From: Christiangramia echinicola DSM 19838
GTDB taxonomy: Bacteria; Bacteroidota; Bacteroidia; Flavobacteriales; Flavobacteriaceae
Direction of reading: 5' to 3'
Assembly (NCBI RefSeq): GCF_000423065.1
Contig: NZ_AUHG01000016.1
Span: forward strand, 124,001-188,000
Length of the DNA: 64,000 bases
The notes below the pieces were generated by a model. It was not told the origin of the DNA and did no database searches. It saw only the letters and a list, made by a program, of their open reading frames with translations. Shown here piece after piece: positions 1 to 8,999 of the stretch (its first letter is position 1; every line of letters starts with the position of its first letter). Position numbers and translations under genes: made by a program.

Positions 1-650
1 TGATAATCTTTCTTTTCGATATCGTGTCGCTCGTTGGCACTTTCATCCTCACTATCTTCAGCTACCGCACTTTCCATATCCTCTTCATGGTCATTGCCAG
101 AGGCTTTTTTCTTCTCGCCAACTACTGCATCTCCTATATCACTATCCAGATCATCTTCGTCATCCTGCTCACCGTTTTTTTTACTTCTGGATTCAGACTC
201 AGAAACCATGGCGTCTTCATTATCGGTAGAATCTGAAATTTTCTTAACGGATTTTTCCTCTTTTTCAGAATTCTCTTTGATCACCTCTGGTTCCTTGAAG
301 AATGGATTTTCCGGTTCTTCCTTTCCTTCAATATCAGTATAAGGATCTGCATCTGGGTTTTCCTTTTCAAGGGCTTTCTGGTCTGAAGTAGCTTTACCTG
401 AAGCCGATTCATCTAACATCGCGTCTTCGTGATCTGTAGATTCTTTATTTTCCGTGTTTGACGATTCTACTGAATCATCTTTAGTATTCCCAGTAGTTTC
501 TTTTGATTGGTCACCAACAGACTCTGCCGACATATTCTCCTTACTCTCCTCGTTCAAAGAATTTTCTTCCTGTTTTTTAATACTTTCAGACTTTTTTAAA
601 TCTTCGGAAGAAAGCTCTTTTTTCTTGTTTTCATTTTCTTGCTGTGACAT
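1..650 (-). CDS. Acidic-N-terminus protein, partial; probably DUF349 family
   Basis: The minus-strand frame is open from the ATG at 648-650 to the window edge, giving about 216 residues without a stop. The visible N-terminal part is extremely rich in Glu, Asp, Ser and Lys and looks disordered (it begins MSQQENENKKKELSSEDLKK), with no folded domain in view. The C-terminal part lies outside the window. Flavobacteria commonly carry a long DUF349 protein with such an acidic N-terminus next to aroE; that is the only reason for the DUF349 assignment, which is inference from context. The gene is the last visible member of a leftward series, 119 bases downstream of aroE. Confidence 0.6.
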   Translation of the reverse strand, partial: MSQQENENKKKELSSEDLKKSESIKKQEENSLNEESKENMSAESVGDQSKETTGNTKDDSVESSNTENKESTDHEDAMLDESASGKATSDQKALEKENPDADPYTDIEGKEEPENPFFKEPEVIKENSEKEEKSVKKISDSTDNEDAMVSESESRSKKNGEQDDEDDLDSDIGDAVVGEKKKASGNDHEEDMESAVAEDSEDESANERHDIEKKDY

Positions 651-769
651 ATATTTCAATGTTAAGGTTCCTCTAAATCAATTATTGCTGAAAGATAACA
701 ACTCCCCTAAAATTGAACAAGCGATTAGTTTTATTTATCTGGGTAAGATCAGGTAATTATTGAGCTGAA

Positions 770-1498
770 TTAGGAATTCCAGATCTTCCATGCTTTCTCT
801 GCCTGAAATATTAACATCTGCAAACCATTTAGAGTTTTGGCTCCATTTTCTGTAGCAAGCCTCATTAATTTAGTTTCTGAAGGATTATATATAAGGTCGA
901 AAACAAGGTGCTTTTCTGAAATAAATTGGAAAGGGACATTAGGGGAAATATCTATATCTGGGAAGGTGCCCAGGGGGGTGCAATTAATGATAAGGTGGTA
1001 GTTGCCCAGGATCTCCCCATCAATATCTGAATAAGCTATTTGATTTTCCTCAGGTTTTCGGGATACAAACTTATAATCTATCCTTAATAATTCGAGGGCG
1101 TAAGCAATGGCTTTAGAAGCGCCACCAGTACCCAGGATCAGTGCTTTTTTATGATGAGGTTTTAAATGTGGTTTTAGTGCTTCTAAAAACCCCCAGTAAT
1201 CTGTGTTATAGCCGGTTAGGCTGCCATTCTTTTCGAGTTTAATGGTGTTTACAGCCTTAATTTTTTCTGAATGAGTATCTAATTGATCTAGATAAGGAAT
1301 GATGGCCTCTTTATAGGGAATTGTGACATTAAATCCAGCTACCCCATTTTCCCTGATAATTGAGGGGAACTTTTCTATATCAGGAATGTCAAAATTTCTG
1401 TATTCACATTTTAAATTTTCAATGCTGAATTTTTCAGTAAAATACTTTCTGGAAAAAGAGTAATCTATATTTTTCCCAATTAGTCCGTAAATTCTCAT
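770..1498 (-). CDS. aroE: Shikimate dehydrogenase
   Basis: Predicted NADP-dependent reduction of 3-dehydroshikimate to shikimate in the cytosolic aromatic amino acid pathway. The 242 residues are slightly shorter than typical AroE (about 270). The N-terminal substrate domain has the Ser-x-Ser element (S14, S16), the catalytic Lys in NVTIPYKE (K63) and the conserved Asp in GYNTD (D100). The nucleotide-binding loop is GTGGAS (residues 123-128). In the N-terminal signature the usual Pro after the second Ser is Arg. The start overlaps the end of the upstream DUF368 gene by four bases, so translation is probably coupled. Confidence 0.95.
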   Translation of the reverse strand: MRIYGLIGKNIDYSFSRKYFTEKFSIENLKCEYRNFDIPDIEKFPSIIRENGVAGFNVTIPYKEAIIPYLDQLDTHSEKIKAVNTIKLEKNGSLTGYNTDYWGFLEALKPHLKPHHKKALILGTGGASKAIAYALELLRIDYKFVSRKPEENQIAYSDIDGEILGNYHLIINCTPLGTFPDIDISPNVPFQFISEKHLVFDLIYNPSETKLMRLATENGAKTLNGLQMLIFQAEKAWKIWNS

Positions 1499-2511
1499 TT
1501 CCTTGAATTTCTGTTTTCATACCAGGCCAGGCCTAAAACTATAAATATCCCTATAAGAATAAAAAATACCGCGAGCCAGGTTTCAGAAGAATCGAATTGA
1601 GGTAGAAACCGGTCATAATTATCTATTATTTTATTTCCTTCTCTATCAATAAGAATTTCGCCTGCGTCATTTAATTTATAGATCTTTTCTTTCCAGGGCC
1701 ACACTACCCCCAGTGATCCGGCAATAAAACCAATTATTACAGCAAATGTTTCTTTTTTTCTGGTTTTCAGTACATATCCCAGGAGGTGTGACAGGGATAC
1801 AAGTCCCGCCAGTGAACCGGCGGCAAAAACAAAAAGAACCTGAAGCATTCTTATTCTTTCACTATTATCAATAAAGCTGAAATCAAGAAGAATGATCTCA
1901 GCCATAGTGTCATAAAGGGCATTTACAGAATCTACTAAAAGCAATACATAATTACCCAGTAAAATAAGGATAAAACTACCGGAAAGTCCCGGTAAGGTCA
2001 TTCCTGAAACGCTTATCATTCCGCAGATAAAAACGAACCAGAGATTGTCATTTTCTCTGGCAGGTTCCAGAAAACTGATGCCGATACCGCATATAATTCC
2101 TAAAAGGGCAAATATTACGGAGTTTCTATCCCATTCATCAAAATCCTTACTAATGTAGTAGATAGAACCTATGATCATTCCAAAAAAAGCCGACCACACA
2201 TAAAGTTCGAAATGTACAATTAGATAATCCAGAATTTTGGAAACGCTAAAGTAGCTTATCAACATGCCCAGGATAAGCAATCCAAGGAACCTTCCGTTTA
2301 GATATCGATATAGACTTCTAAACCTCCCTGATATTAGAAGTTTAAAGGCCTTTATATTTACTTTTTGCAGAGAGTATATAAACTCTTCGTAAAAACCTGC
2401 AACGAACGCAACCACACCACCGGAAACACCTGGAACCTTGTTCGCAGCACCCATGGCAAGACCCTTAAGAACAAGCAGGATCTTATCGGTAAACGTTCTA
2501 GTTTGCTGCAT
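1495..2511 (-). CDS. DUF368 membrane protein (PopT-type polyprenyl-phosphate transporter family), copy 2
   Basis: Polytopic membrane protein of 338 residues. It has the DUF368 hallmark near its N-terminus (KGLAMGAANKVPGVSGG) and a second, related Pro-Gly element in mid-protein (MTLPGLSGSFILILLGNY), i.e. an internal pseudo-repeat. DUF368 proteins were experimentally linked to recycling of undecaprenyl phosphate across the membrane (PopT). That role fits the envelope context here but is inferred from the family. It overlaps the upstream paralogue by 14 bases and aroE by four, so the three genes are probably co-transcribed. In the first motif the residue after Ala-Ala is Asn-Lys rather than Asp-Val as in the other copy. 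Confidence 0.88.
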   Translation of the reverse strand: MQQTRTFTDKILLVLKGLAMGAANKVPGVSGGVVAFVAGFYEEFIYSLQKVNIKAFKLLISGRFRSLYRYLNGRFLGLLILGMLISYFSVSKILDYLIVHFELYVWSAFFGMIIGSIYYISKDFDEWDRNSVIFALLGIICGIGISFLEPARENDNLWFVFICGMISVSGMTLPGLSGSFILILLGNYVLLLVDSVNALYDTMAEIILLDFSFIDNSERIRMLQVLFVFAAGSLAGLVSLSHLLGYVLKTRKKETFAVIIGFIAGSLGVVWPWKEKIYKLNDAGEILIDREGNKIIDNYDRFLPQFDSSETWLAVFFILIGIFIVLGLAWYENRNSRK

Positions 2512-3436
2512 CTGGAATTTCGGGATTTTTGGTAGCTACCGCTTCTAGTATGATGATCAAAAGAAAACCTGCCAGCATCAGTAATACCGCCCACAAGGTT
2601 TGTGGGTCTCCATCAAAATTCCATGGTAGAACAGAAGCATCTTTAAGAATAACTTCTTTATCACCATAAATGGCAGTTTCCAAAACTTGCTTCCAGGGCC
2701 AGATCTTATTGAGTGAACCGGCAATAAATCCTGTTAGCACCGCTAATGTGATGCTACTGTAGTGTACAAAAAGCCATTTTAAAACTTTTGAGAATGTAAG
2801 CAAGCCAAATACAGCTCCCAGACCAATTATACCTAATGTTTTAATATCGAAGTCATGCGCGGCTTCAGTAACAGATTTATAAGCGCCAAGTAGTACTAAA
2901 ATGAAAGCTCCGGAAATACCTGGTAATATCATTGCACATACTGCAATGGCACCTGCAAAGAATAGAAATGTATAACTTGAGTTGGCTGCGAGAGGAGGTA
3001 GGCTAACAATGTAAAAAGCCACTCCTGCACCTATTACCAGCGCTAGAATGATCTTCCAGCTCCATTTCGGAATTTGCTTGGCTACAAACCAGATACTTGC
3101 AATTACCAACCCGAAGAAAAAAGACCATATAAGAACAGGATGGTTCTCTAATAGGTAATTCGCTAGGCGCATTACCGTAAAAATACTTATAAGGATCCCG
3201 GTGAAAAGTGCTATTATAAAATTACCGTTCAGCTTTTTCCACATAGCTGAAAATCCATCTTCTTTCCAAACTGCAAGGAGAGCAGGATTTACTCCGCTTA
3301 TAGTAGATATTAATTCTTCATATATACCGGAAATAAAGGCTATGGTACCTCCAGAGACTCCTGGGACAACATCTGCCGCACCCATGGCCATTCCCTTAAA
3401 AGTGATCTTGAGGTAATCCAAAAAACTTCGTTGCAT
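2498..3436 (-). CDS. DUF368 membrane protein (PopT-type polyprenyl-phosphate transporter family), copy 1
   Basis: Integral membrane protein of 312 residues, paralogous to the gene directly downstream. Hallmarks are KGMAMGAADVVPGVSGGT near residues 14-31 and a second element, MILPGISGAFILVLLGAY, in mid-protein. Both copies share a late motif around AGSLNKIWPWK / AGSLGVVWPWK. The family is associated with return of the C55-P lipid carrier to the inner leaflet. The gene leads a tight three-gene unit with its paralogue and aroE. A TACCTTTG-like -7 element on the minus strand lies at 3458-3465, but no convincing -33 box accompanies it. Confidence 0.88.
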   Translation of the reverse strand: MQRSFLDYLKITFKGMAMGAADVVPGVSGGTIAFISGIYEELISTISGVNPALLAVWKEDGFSAMWKKLNGNFIIALFTGILISIFTVMRLANYLLENHPVLIWSFFFGLVIASIWFVAKQIPKWSWKIILALVIGAGVAFYIVSLPPLAANSSYTFLFFAGAIAVCAMILPGISGAFILVLLGAYKSVTEAAHDFDIKTLGIIGLGAVFGLLTFSKVLKWLFVHYSSITLAVLTGFIAGSLNKIWPWKQVLETAIYGDKEVILKDASVLPWNFDGDPQTLWAVLLMLAGFLLIIILEAVATKNPEIPDAAN

Positions 3437-3474
3437 CTTCTATTTTTATGAATTCGCCAAAGGTAGCAAAATTA

Positions 3475-4872
3475 CTAAGAGAGCTTTACGAAGGAATTTA
3501 TAATTTGTTTGACGCTTTTACGGTCAAAAATATTAGGAAATAATTCTTCTATAATTATATAGTATTCTGAGTCTATTTTTAGAGCATTGTTTAGGTGAAA
3601 ATAGCCTTTTTCTCCTTTATTAGTGCAGAAAAACAAACCAGCAAGCCGGTATTCAATTTCCGCAGTTGTAGGATAAAACTCTAATGCCTGGAGCATACTG
3701 TTTATAGCAGTTTCATATTCTCCCAGACCTATTAGAATATCACATCTTCTAATCCAGGTTTCCAGCTCATAATTTCCAAGCTCAAGACTCTTTTTATAGC
3801 CTTGTTCTGCTTCTTCAAAGAAATTAAGCCTGCTGTTTATCTTAGCATATCTTTTCCAGTATAAGACATTCTCTTCATCAATATTTATAGCTTTATTGAT
3901 GTAATAAAGAGCCTTCTGAAAATTCAGTTTTTTGATGTAAAAGTCTGTGATAGCGATCCACCCCTTATCAAGTAATGGATCTTCATGGACCGTTTGCTTG
4001 TAATTCTTCAATGCCAGATCGTCACAACCTAACTTTTCAAAACACTTTCCTATCCTTAAATAAGCAAAGGAAGTAGGATCTTCAAGTTCCAGCGTAATGT
4101 TATAATTTTCTATAGCTTCATTATAACGCTTAAGTTTTTCAAGCACTTTACCCTTTTCAAGATAAGCGCCTACAAACCTGTCGTCACTAATTATTGCGAA
4201 ATCAAAAGCGGCTAATGCCTTTGTGTATTGTTTAAGGTCAAAATATTGCTTCCCTACCTGGTGCCAGGCAACTTCACAATATGGATTCTTGTTCAGGTAT
4301 AAATTAAGATAATCTATCGCTTCCACCTTCTGTTCTAAAAAGTCGAAACAGTACATGATATTGTATAATGCTGAATAATCCTCTTCATCTGCCTCAAGGC
4401 ATTTCATGAAACTATACTTGGCATTTTCAAAATCTTCCAGGAAAAGGTATTCCATCCCTATAAGAGAAAAGATCTCTGCATCTTCCATGGTGATTTCAAG
4501 TGCGGCCTGAAGCATAGTTATTGCCTCCGCATGCATATCTCTTTTAGAATAAATCTGTGCTTTTTGAATGTAGATCTCTTCGTTAGAAGTTTCTAATTCT
4601 TTCAGCTCATTTAGAATTCCATCAGCGAGATCCAGTTTGTCTTCAAATACAAGGATCTCCACCTTAAACAGTCTAAGGTTCACCGAAGTAGGATGCTGGG
4701 CAAGGCCCATTTTCACCGCTTTTTTGGCAAGAGAGAACTTACCATTCTCAAGATAGTGATTGATAATATTTTCAAATTCGTTCGAATCAAAAAATAAAAC
4801 GTCATTTGTTTTAAGCATAGATTCGAAGCGGGAAAGTGAGAAATTATCTTCTTCGTTATGGCTTAGCTGCAT
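3475..4872 (-). CDS. Tetratricopeptide repeat protein
   Basis: A 465-residue soluble protein made almost entirely of TPR-type helical pairs; units such as GKVLEKLKRYNEAIENYN and GKCFEKLGCDDLALKNYK recur about every 34 residues. No signal peptide or catalytic domain is visible, so it is likely a cytoplasmic scaffold. Proteins of this kind are conserved in Flavobacteriaceae but their partner is unknown. It is transcribed in the same direction as the DUF368-aroE unit, 38 bases upstream of it, and may share its transcript. Confidence 0.85.
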   Translation of the reverse strand: MQLSHNEEDNFSLSRFESMLKTNDVLFFDSNEFENIINHYLENGKFSLAKKAVKMGLAQHPTSVNLRLFKVEILVFEDKLDLADGILNELKELETSNEEIYIQKAQIYSKRDMHAEAITMLQAALEITMEDAEIFSLIGMEYLFLEDFENAKYSFMKCLEADEEDYSALYNIMYCFDFLEQKVEAIDYLNLYLNKNPYCEVAWHQVGKQYFDLKQYTKALAAFDFAIISDDRFVGAYLEKGKVLEKLKRYNEAIENYNITLELEDPTSFAYLRIGKCFEKLGCDDLALKNYKQTVHEDPLLDKGWIAITDFYIKKLNFQKALYYINKAINIDEENVLYWKRYAKINSRLNFFEEAEQGYKKSLELGNYELETWIRRCDILIGLGEYETAINSMLQALEFYPTTAEIEYRLAGLFFCTNKGEKGYFHLNNALKIDSEYYIIIEELFPNIFDRKSVKQIINSFVKLS

Positions 4873-4963
4873 AAGAGAGTGATTAAGGGATTTCTACTGT
4901 ACTAAAGTTATAAATGATTAAAGGTGAATTGGAAATTACGTCTTATTGTTGTTAACAAAATAA

Positions 4964-6160
4964 TTAACATTCCATTTCATCTTTCTCTATCTCCCTGAGT
5001 ATGTCAACAATAATGCCACAACCTTTCAATATTTCTTCCTCAGAGATGGTAAGTGGGGGAGTAAGCCGTACTGCTCGTTTTTCGAAGAGTAGCCAGAATA
5101 AAATGAGTTGTTTTTCCTTGGCCTTCAGGATCAGTTTATCAGCAATTTCGGCAGATTCTAAAATCAAAGCTAGCATTAAACCTTTTCCTCTAATTTCTTC
5201 AATAAGAGGATGCTGTAGGTGTTTTCTGAATAATTTCTCCTTCTCCAGGCTTTGTTCCATAAGATCTGACTCAGTAATTTCCTGAAGAGTTGCCAAAGCT
5301 GCAGCTGCTATTAATGGATTACCACCAAAAGTAGTTATATGCCCCATTTTAGGATTATCCATCAATAGATCCATTAGCTCATCAGATGCTGAAAAGGCTC
5401 CTATAGGTAATCCTCCTCCCATTCCTTTGCCCAGAGCTACTATGTCTGGAACCAGGTCGAAATTTTCAAAACCAAAAAGCTTTCCGGTTCTTCCAAATCC
5501 AGGTTGTATTTCATCAAGGATTAAAAGTGCGCCTACCTTTTCGCATCTCTTTTTCACCTTTTTGAGGTAATCATTGGTTGGCATTATAAAACCAGCTCCT
5601 CCCTGGATGGTCTCCAGAATTACTGCTGCGGTCTTAGAAGTGATCTTCTCCAGATCCTTTTCGCGATTGAATTCAATAAAAGAAATATCTCCTATTAGAG
5701 GCCTGAAAGGTTTAACTCTTTCCTCGAAATCCATAAGGCTTAAAGAGCCCATGGTATTGCCGTGATAGGCTTTTTTTGCTGCGATGATCTCTGTTCTTCC
5801 AGTGGCTCTTCTGGCTAGTTTCATTGCACCTTCAATAGCTTCGGTTCCAGAATTTACCAGGTAAGTTTTACTAAGAGGATTAGGCAAATGTTCTGAAAGT
5901 AGCTTGGTTAGTTCTACCGCCGGTTTCTGAGCATATTCTCCGTAGACCATCACATGTAAATATTTTTCTGCCTGTTCTTTTATTGCTGAAACTATCCGGG
6001 GATGGGAATGACCTACACTACAGGCAGAAACTCCGGCTACAAAATCCAGGTGTTCCTTCCCGTCTGTAGTAACTATATATGATCCGCTAGCGTGTGATAC
6101 TTCCAGCGCCAGAGGATGTGGCGTTGTTTGCGCCTGATATTTTAAAAAATCCTTTTTCAA
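4964..6160 (-). CDS. Class III PLP-dependent aminotransferase
   Basis: A 398-residue fold-type I aminotransferase of the acetylornithine/ornithine group. The PLP-binding Asp lies in ILDEIQPGFGRTG (D216) and the Schiff-base Lys in ALGKGMGGG (K245). NSGTEAIEGAMKLAR (about 103-117) is the phosphate-binding region. The exact substrate cannot be read from the sequence, and no arginine-biosynthesis genes are adjacent. The start lies one base after the stop of the OstA-like gene, so the two are very probably one transcript. Confidence 0.92.
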   Translation of the reverse strand: MKKDFLKYQAQTTPHPLALEVSHASGSYIVTTDGKEHLDFVAGVSACSVGHSHPRIVSAIKEQAEKYLHVMVYGEYAQKPAVELTKLLSEHLPNPLSKTYLVNSGTEAIEGAMKLARRATGRTEIIAAKKAYHGNTMGSLSLMDFEERVKPFRPLIGDISFIEFNREKDLEKITSKTAAVILETIQGGAGFIMPTNDYLKKVKKRCEKVGALLILDEIQPGFGRTGKLFGFENFDLVPDIVALGKGMGGGLPIGAFSASDELMDLLMDNPKMGHITTFGGNPLIAAAALATLQEITESDLMEQSLEKEKLFRKHLQHPLIEEIRGKGLMLALILESAEIADKLILKAKEKQLILFWLLFEKRAVRLTPPLTISEEEILKGCGIIVDILREIEKDEMEC

Positions 6161-6161
6161 T

Positions 6162-7946
6162 CTATTGATTCTGGGCTGCCTTATTATTAATACTATCTTT
6201 TTCTATAATGTTCTTTTTAATAGAATCTGGCAATACCTTCTTTTTGAATTTGATGCTGTCTGTTTTTCTATTCTTTAGAACCTTAGGATTTAATCTGGAA
6301 TTTTCATTTAACAAAAGATCATCATCTTCTCTTTCATCAAAAAATTCTTCTGGTGCATCTGGCAGATCTATACCCTTGATCTTTGTTAGTTCAGGTTCAG
6401 CTTCTCCCTCAAAAAGTCCTTCTTTACTAAGTATGCGTTCCTCGCCGCGCCAGTTGAAACCTTGGAGTTTTCTCGCGTTTGGAGGAAAGTCGGCTTCTGG
6501 AGTGAGATCACCGTCTACCTGATTATAATAGTAAATATCCTTGATCTGCTGTTCTTCGAATAGAATTTCAACTGAACTGGCCAGGGTCTTATTAATGCCA
6601 ATTAATTGATTTTCATTATTTCGCATATAATTCAGGGTCTCTGTATTTTTATTGATAACAACCTTTTCTAGGGTATTCTCCTTAAAATAACCAGTGAGTT
6701 CTTTTCCTTTTAACTGGTTAAAACCCTCGATACTATCTTTTTGAATTAAAAAGGCATTATCAAAAACCAGTAAGGAGTCTAATTGTTCTGTTCTAGTATT
6801 ACTTATTAGGTGAATACTGTCACCACTCATTTGATTCTCTCCAGACCATAGTACTGGTTTTCCGTTACCCCTACTGCTAATATTTATAAGTTTTGTTAGG
6901 CCAGATTGCTGATCAGAAAAAATAGAATCGCTTCGCCCGCTCATAGGATTTTCACCGGTTTGATCCTCTTTGAAAATTCGCACGTCATAATAACCCCTTA
7001 TCACGCGCTTTTCGGGTTTCCCGGTGATCATGATGGTATCACTATGTATAAATAAGGTATCCCGATCCTGAAGGCTTGCTGCTAAAGCTTTTTTAGTAAT
7101 AAATACTGAATCTTTATCCCTATATACTTCGGCATAATGGCCGGTAACCCGACTATCATTAATAGTATCTATCACCCGGATATTGTTTGTCGCAGAAGCA
7201 AAATTGTTTTCCCGGTTAAAATACAGACTATCACCTTTTAATATGCGGTTGTCATAATTTATCTGGGAATTCTTCACAAAATATCCATTATCTGCCCTTG
7301 TGTCATAAAACCCTCTTTCACAATATACGGTGCTGGTTTCGCTAACAATTGTTGAAGGGCCATATAGGTAGGCGTGACCACTTTCAGAATAAAAATCCAG
7401 TTGTTCAGAGTTAATAGTGTAATCTGGATTAGTTACTAAGACCTCATTTCTAAAACTGTATTTGTCCTCTTCCATAAAATATCTGCCAATCTTACTTGTA
7501 AGGACACTGGCAGTATCGGTAACTTTTCCGCCGCTTCTATAGTAGGCTTGTTGCTTAATTCGGTCAAAAAAGAGACTATCAGTTTCGAGAGTAGTTTGTG
7601 GTCTTTCCATTCTTACATTCCCACTAGCAAAGGCAAATTCGGTATTTCCATTATATTCAGCATAATTACTGGTCATTCTCACACTGTCACCCTGTTGCAT
7701 TCTAATATTCCCATAAGCCTTAAAAAAGTTATCAGATTTGTAGAAAACAGCATTATCACACCAAACTTCAATACCGTCATGATCAAAATAGACCTGGTTA
7801 TCAACCTTGCTTAAGATCAATGCACCAGGATATCGTTCTTCGTTCTTCAAAGTTCGGTCTGAATCATAATTGATCTCCTGGTTTTTTTGAGCCAGAATTG
7901 GTAATGATGAAAGAAGAATTATAATGGAAAATAAATAAGTTTTCAA
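6162..7946 (-). CDS. OstA/LptA-like periplasmic protein
   Basis: A 594-residue exported protein with a Sec signal peptide (MKTYLFSIIILLSSLPILAQ). The body consists of repeated beta-jellyroll-type stretches (for example GNIRMQQGDSVRMTSNYAEYNG and GNVRMERPQTTLETDSLFF), the pattern of the OstA/LptA family that carries lipopolysaccharide across the periplasm. Bacteroidota carry long LptA-like proteins of this kind. The C-terminal 90 residues are charged and low in complexity. It leads a unit with the aminotransferase. A plausible minus-strand promoter lies just upstream. Confidence 0.85.
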   Translation of the reverse strand: MKTYLFSIIILLSSLPILAQKNQEINYDSDRTLKNEERYPGALILSKVDNQVYFDHDGIEVWCDNAVFYKSDNFFKAYGNIRMQQGDSVRMTSNYAEYNGNTEFAFASGNVRMERPQTTLETDSLFFDRIKQQAYYRSGGKVTDTASVLTSKIGRYFMEEDKYSFRNEVLVTNPDYTINSEQLDFYSESGHAYLYGPSTIVSETSTVYCERGFYDTRADNGYFVKNSQINYDNRILKGDSLYFNRENNFASATNNIRVIDTINDSRVTGHYAEVYRDKDSVFITKKALAASLQDRDTLFIHSDTIMITGKPEKRVIRGYYDVRIFKEDQTGENPMSGRSDSIFSDQQSGLTKLINISSRGNGKPVLWSGENQMSGDSIHLISNTRTEQLDSLLVFDNAFLIQKDSIEGFNQLKGKELTGYFKENTLEKVVINKNTETLNYMRNNENQLIGINKTLASSVEILFEEQQIKDIYYYNQVDGDLTPEADFPPNARKLQGFNWRGEERILSKEGLFEGEAEPELTKIKGIDLPDAPEEFFDEREDDDLLLNENSRLNPKVLKNRKTDSIKFKKKVLPDSIKKNIIEKDSINNKAAQNQ

Positions 7947-7962
7947 GAAGCTGAATTTTTTT

Positions 7963-7989
7963 CAAAAGTAAGAAAATTACAGGTATCAA
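7963..7989 (-). promoter_or_regulatory. Candidate promoter of the OstA-like gene
   Basis: Read on the minus strand there is TTG (7987-7989), a 16-base spacer and TACTTTTG (7963-7970), matching the Bacteroidota consensus TTG...TAnnTTTG with a slightly short spacer. It lies 17 bases from the start codon of the OstA-like gene. Confidence 0.45.
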
Positions 7990-8172
7990 ATTATTTGTCT
8001 TGCCATGCATATTTAAGGAGTATCCAAAAAAATTAACTTAATTAAAATAAAAATTTTTCCTACAAAGCTTAAACCTTTCCCAAAAGCCACTGCTTTAAGA
8101 TAAGCTTAACAATTTTTTGCAAACCATAACCTCTTAGCGTTCGTAAGTTTCTATGAAACTAAAATTTTAATT

Positions 8173-8973
8173 ATGAAAAAACCCTTAGTTAAGGTGGATG
8201 TAGTAGGCACATCCTCCAAAAAAACGAAAAACAATTCGCGTAGAAAATTCATTAAAATGGGAGGACTGGGAATTGCCGGTTCAACATTTTTACTTTATGG
8301 ATGTAGCGAAGAAGAGTTTAACCCAGGTGGAGAGGTTGAAACGCCTGAGCCAGACCCAACTCCAGACCCAGATCCAGATCCAGATCCGGTTGCATTTGAT
8401 TTAGGAAGTGGGGATGTAGGTATCCTTAATTATGCATATGCCTTGGAACAATTAGAAGCTGCTTTCTATACTCAGGTGCGTGCAGGAGACTATTATGATG
8501 GTGCACCGCAGGATGAAAAAGATATATTTGATGCTCTATATAACCACGAAGTAATTCATAGAGACTTTTTTAAAGCAGCCATTATTGCTGCGGCGGGAGA
8601 AGATAATACACTTCCAGATCTGGAATTTGATGTTTCTTCAATTAATTTTGATGATAGAACATCGGTTTTAGAAACGGCTATGTTGTTAGAAGATACAGGA
8701 GTAGGCGCATATAATGGTGCTGGCGATAGAATTGCCGATGAAACTTATTTAACCCTTGCTGGTAAGATTGTTTCAGTTGAAGCTAGACATGCGGCAGCAA
8801 TTAGATCACTTATCGATCCAACCGGAGGATATTTTGCGGGTGATGATATAGTTGATCCTAGTAATGGTTTAGATGTGGCAAGAGATCCTGCAGATGTTCT
8901 TGCAGCAGCAGGTGGATTTATTACTACAGAGTTCACTGCCAATAACCTGCCAGAACCAATGACTGGATCCTAA
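8173..8973 (+). CDS. Exported ferritin-like domain protein with Tat-type signal
   Basis: A 266-residue protein. Its N-terminus has a Tat-type signal (SRRKFIK, residues 22-28), a hydrophobic core and a Cys at 44 that could be a lipoprotein site (LLYGC). An acidic Pro-Asp linker (about 57-72) follows. The C-terminal four-helix domain has a full di-iron ligand set: E95, E126xxH129, E173, E203xxH206. It is therefore likely a metal-binding ferritin-like protein folded before export and anchored outside the cytoplasmic membrane. Its role (iron storage, oxidative stress, desiccation) cannot be decided. It is 26 bases upstream of a second protein of the same family. Confidence 0.85.
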   Translation: MKKPLVKVDVVGTSSKKTKNNSRRKFIKMGGLGIAGSTFLLYGCSEEEFNPGGEVETPEPDPTPDPDPDPDPVAFDLGSGDVGILNYAYALEQLEAAFYTQVRAGDYYDGAPQDEKDIFDALYNHEVIHRDFFKAAIIAAAGEDNTLPDLEFDVSSINFDDRTSVLETAMLLEDTGVGAYNGAGDRIADETYLTLAGKIVSVEARHAAAIRSLIDPTGGYFAGDDIVDPSNGLDVARDPADVLAAAGGFITTEFTANNLPEPMTGS

Positions 8974-8999
8974 TCTACTAACACTAAAAAGACATAATT

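Noticed and set aside
34-342. Plus-strand Ser-rich open frame
   Set aside because: It is the mirror of the acidic Glu/Ser-rich minus-strand gene; repeated GAA/TCT-type codons open both strands.
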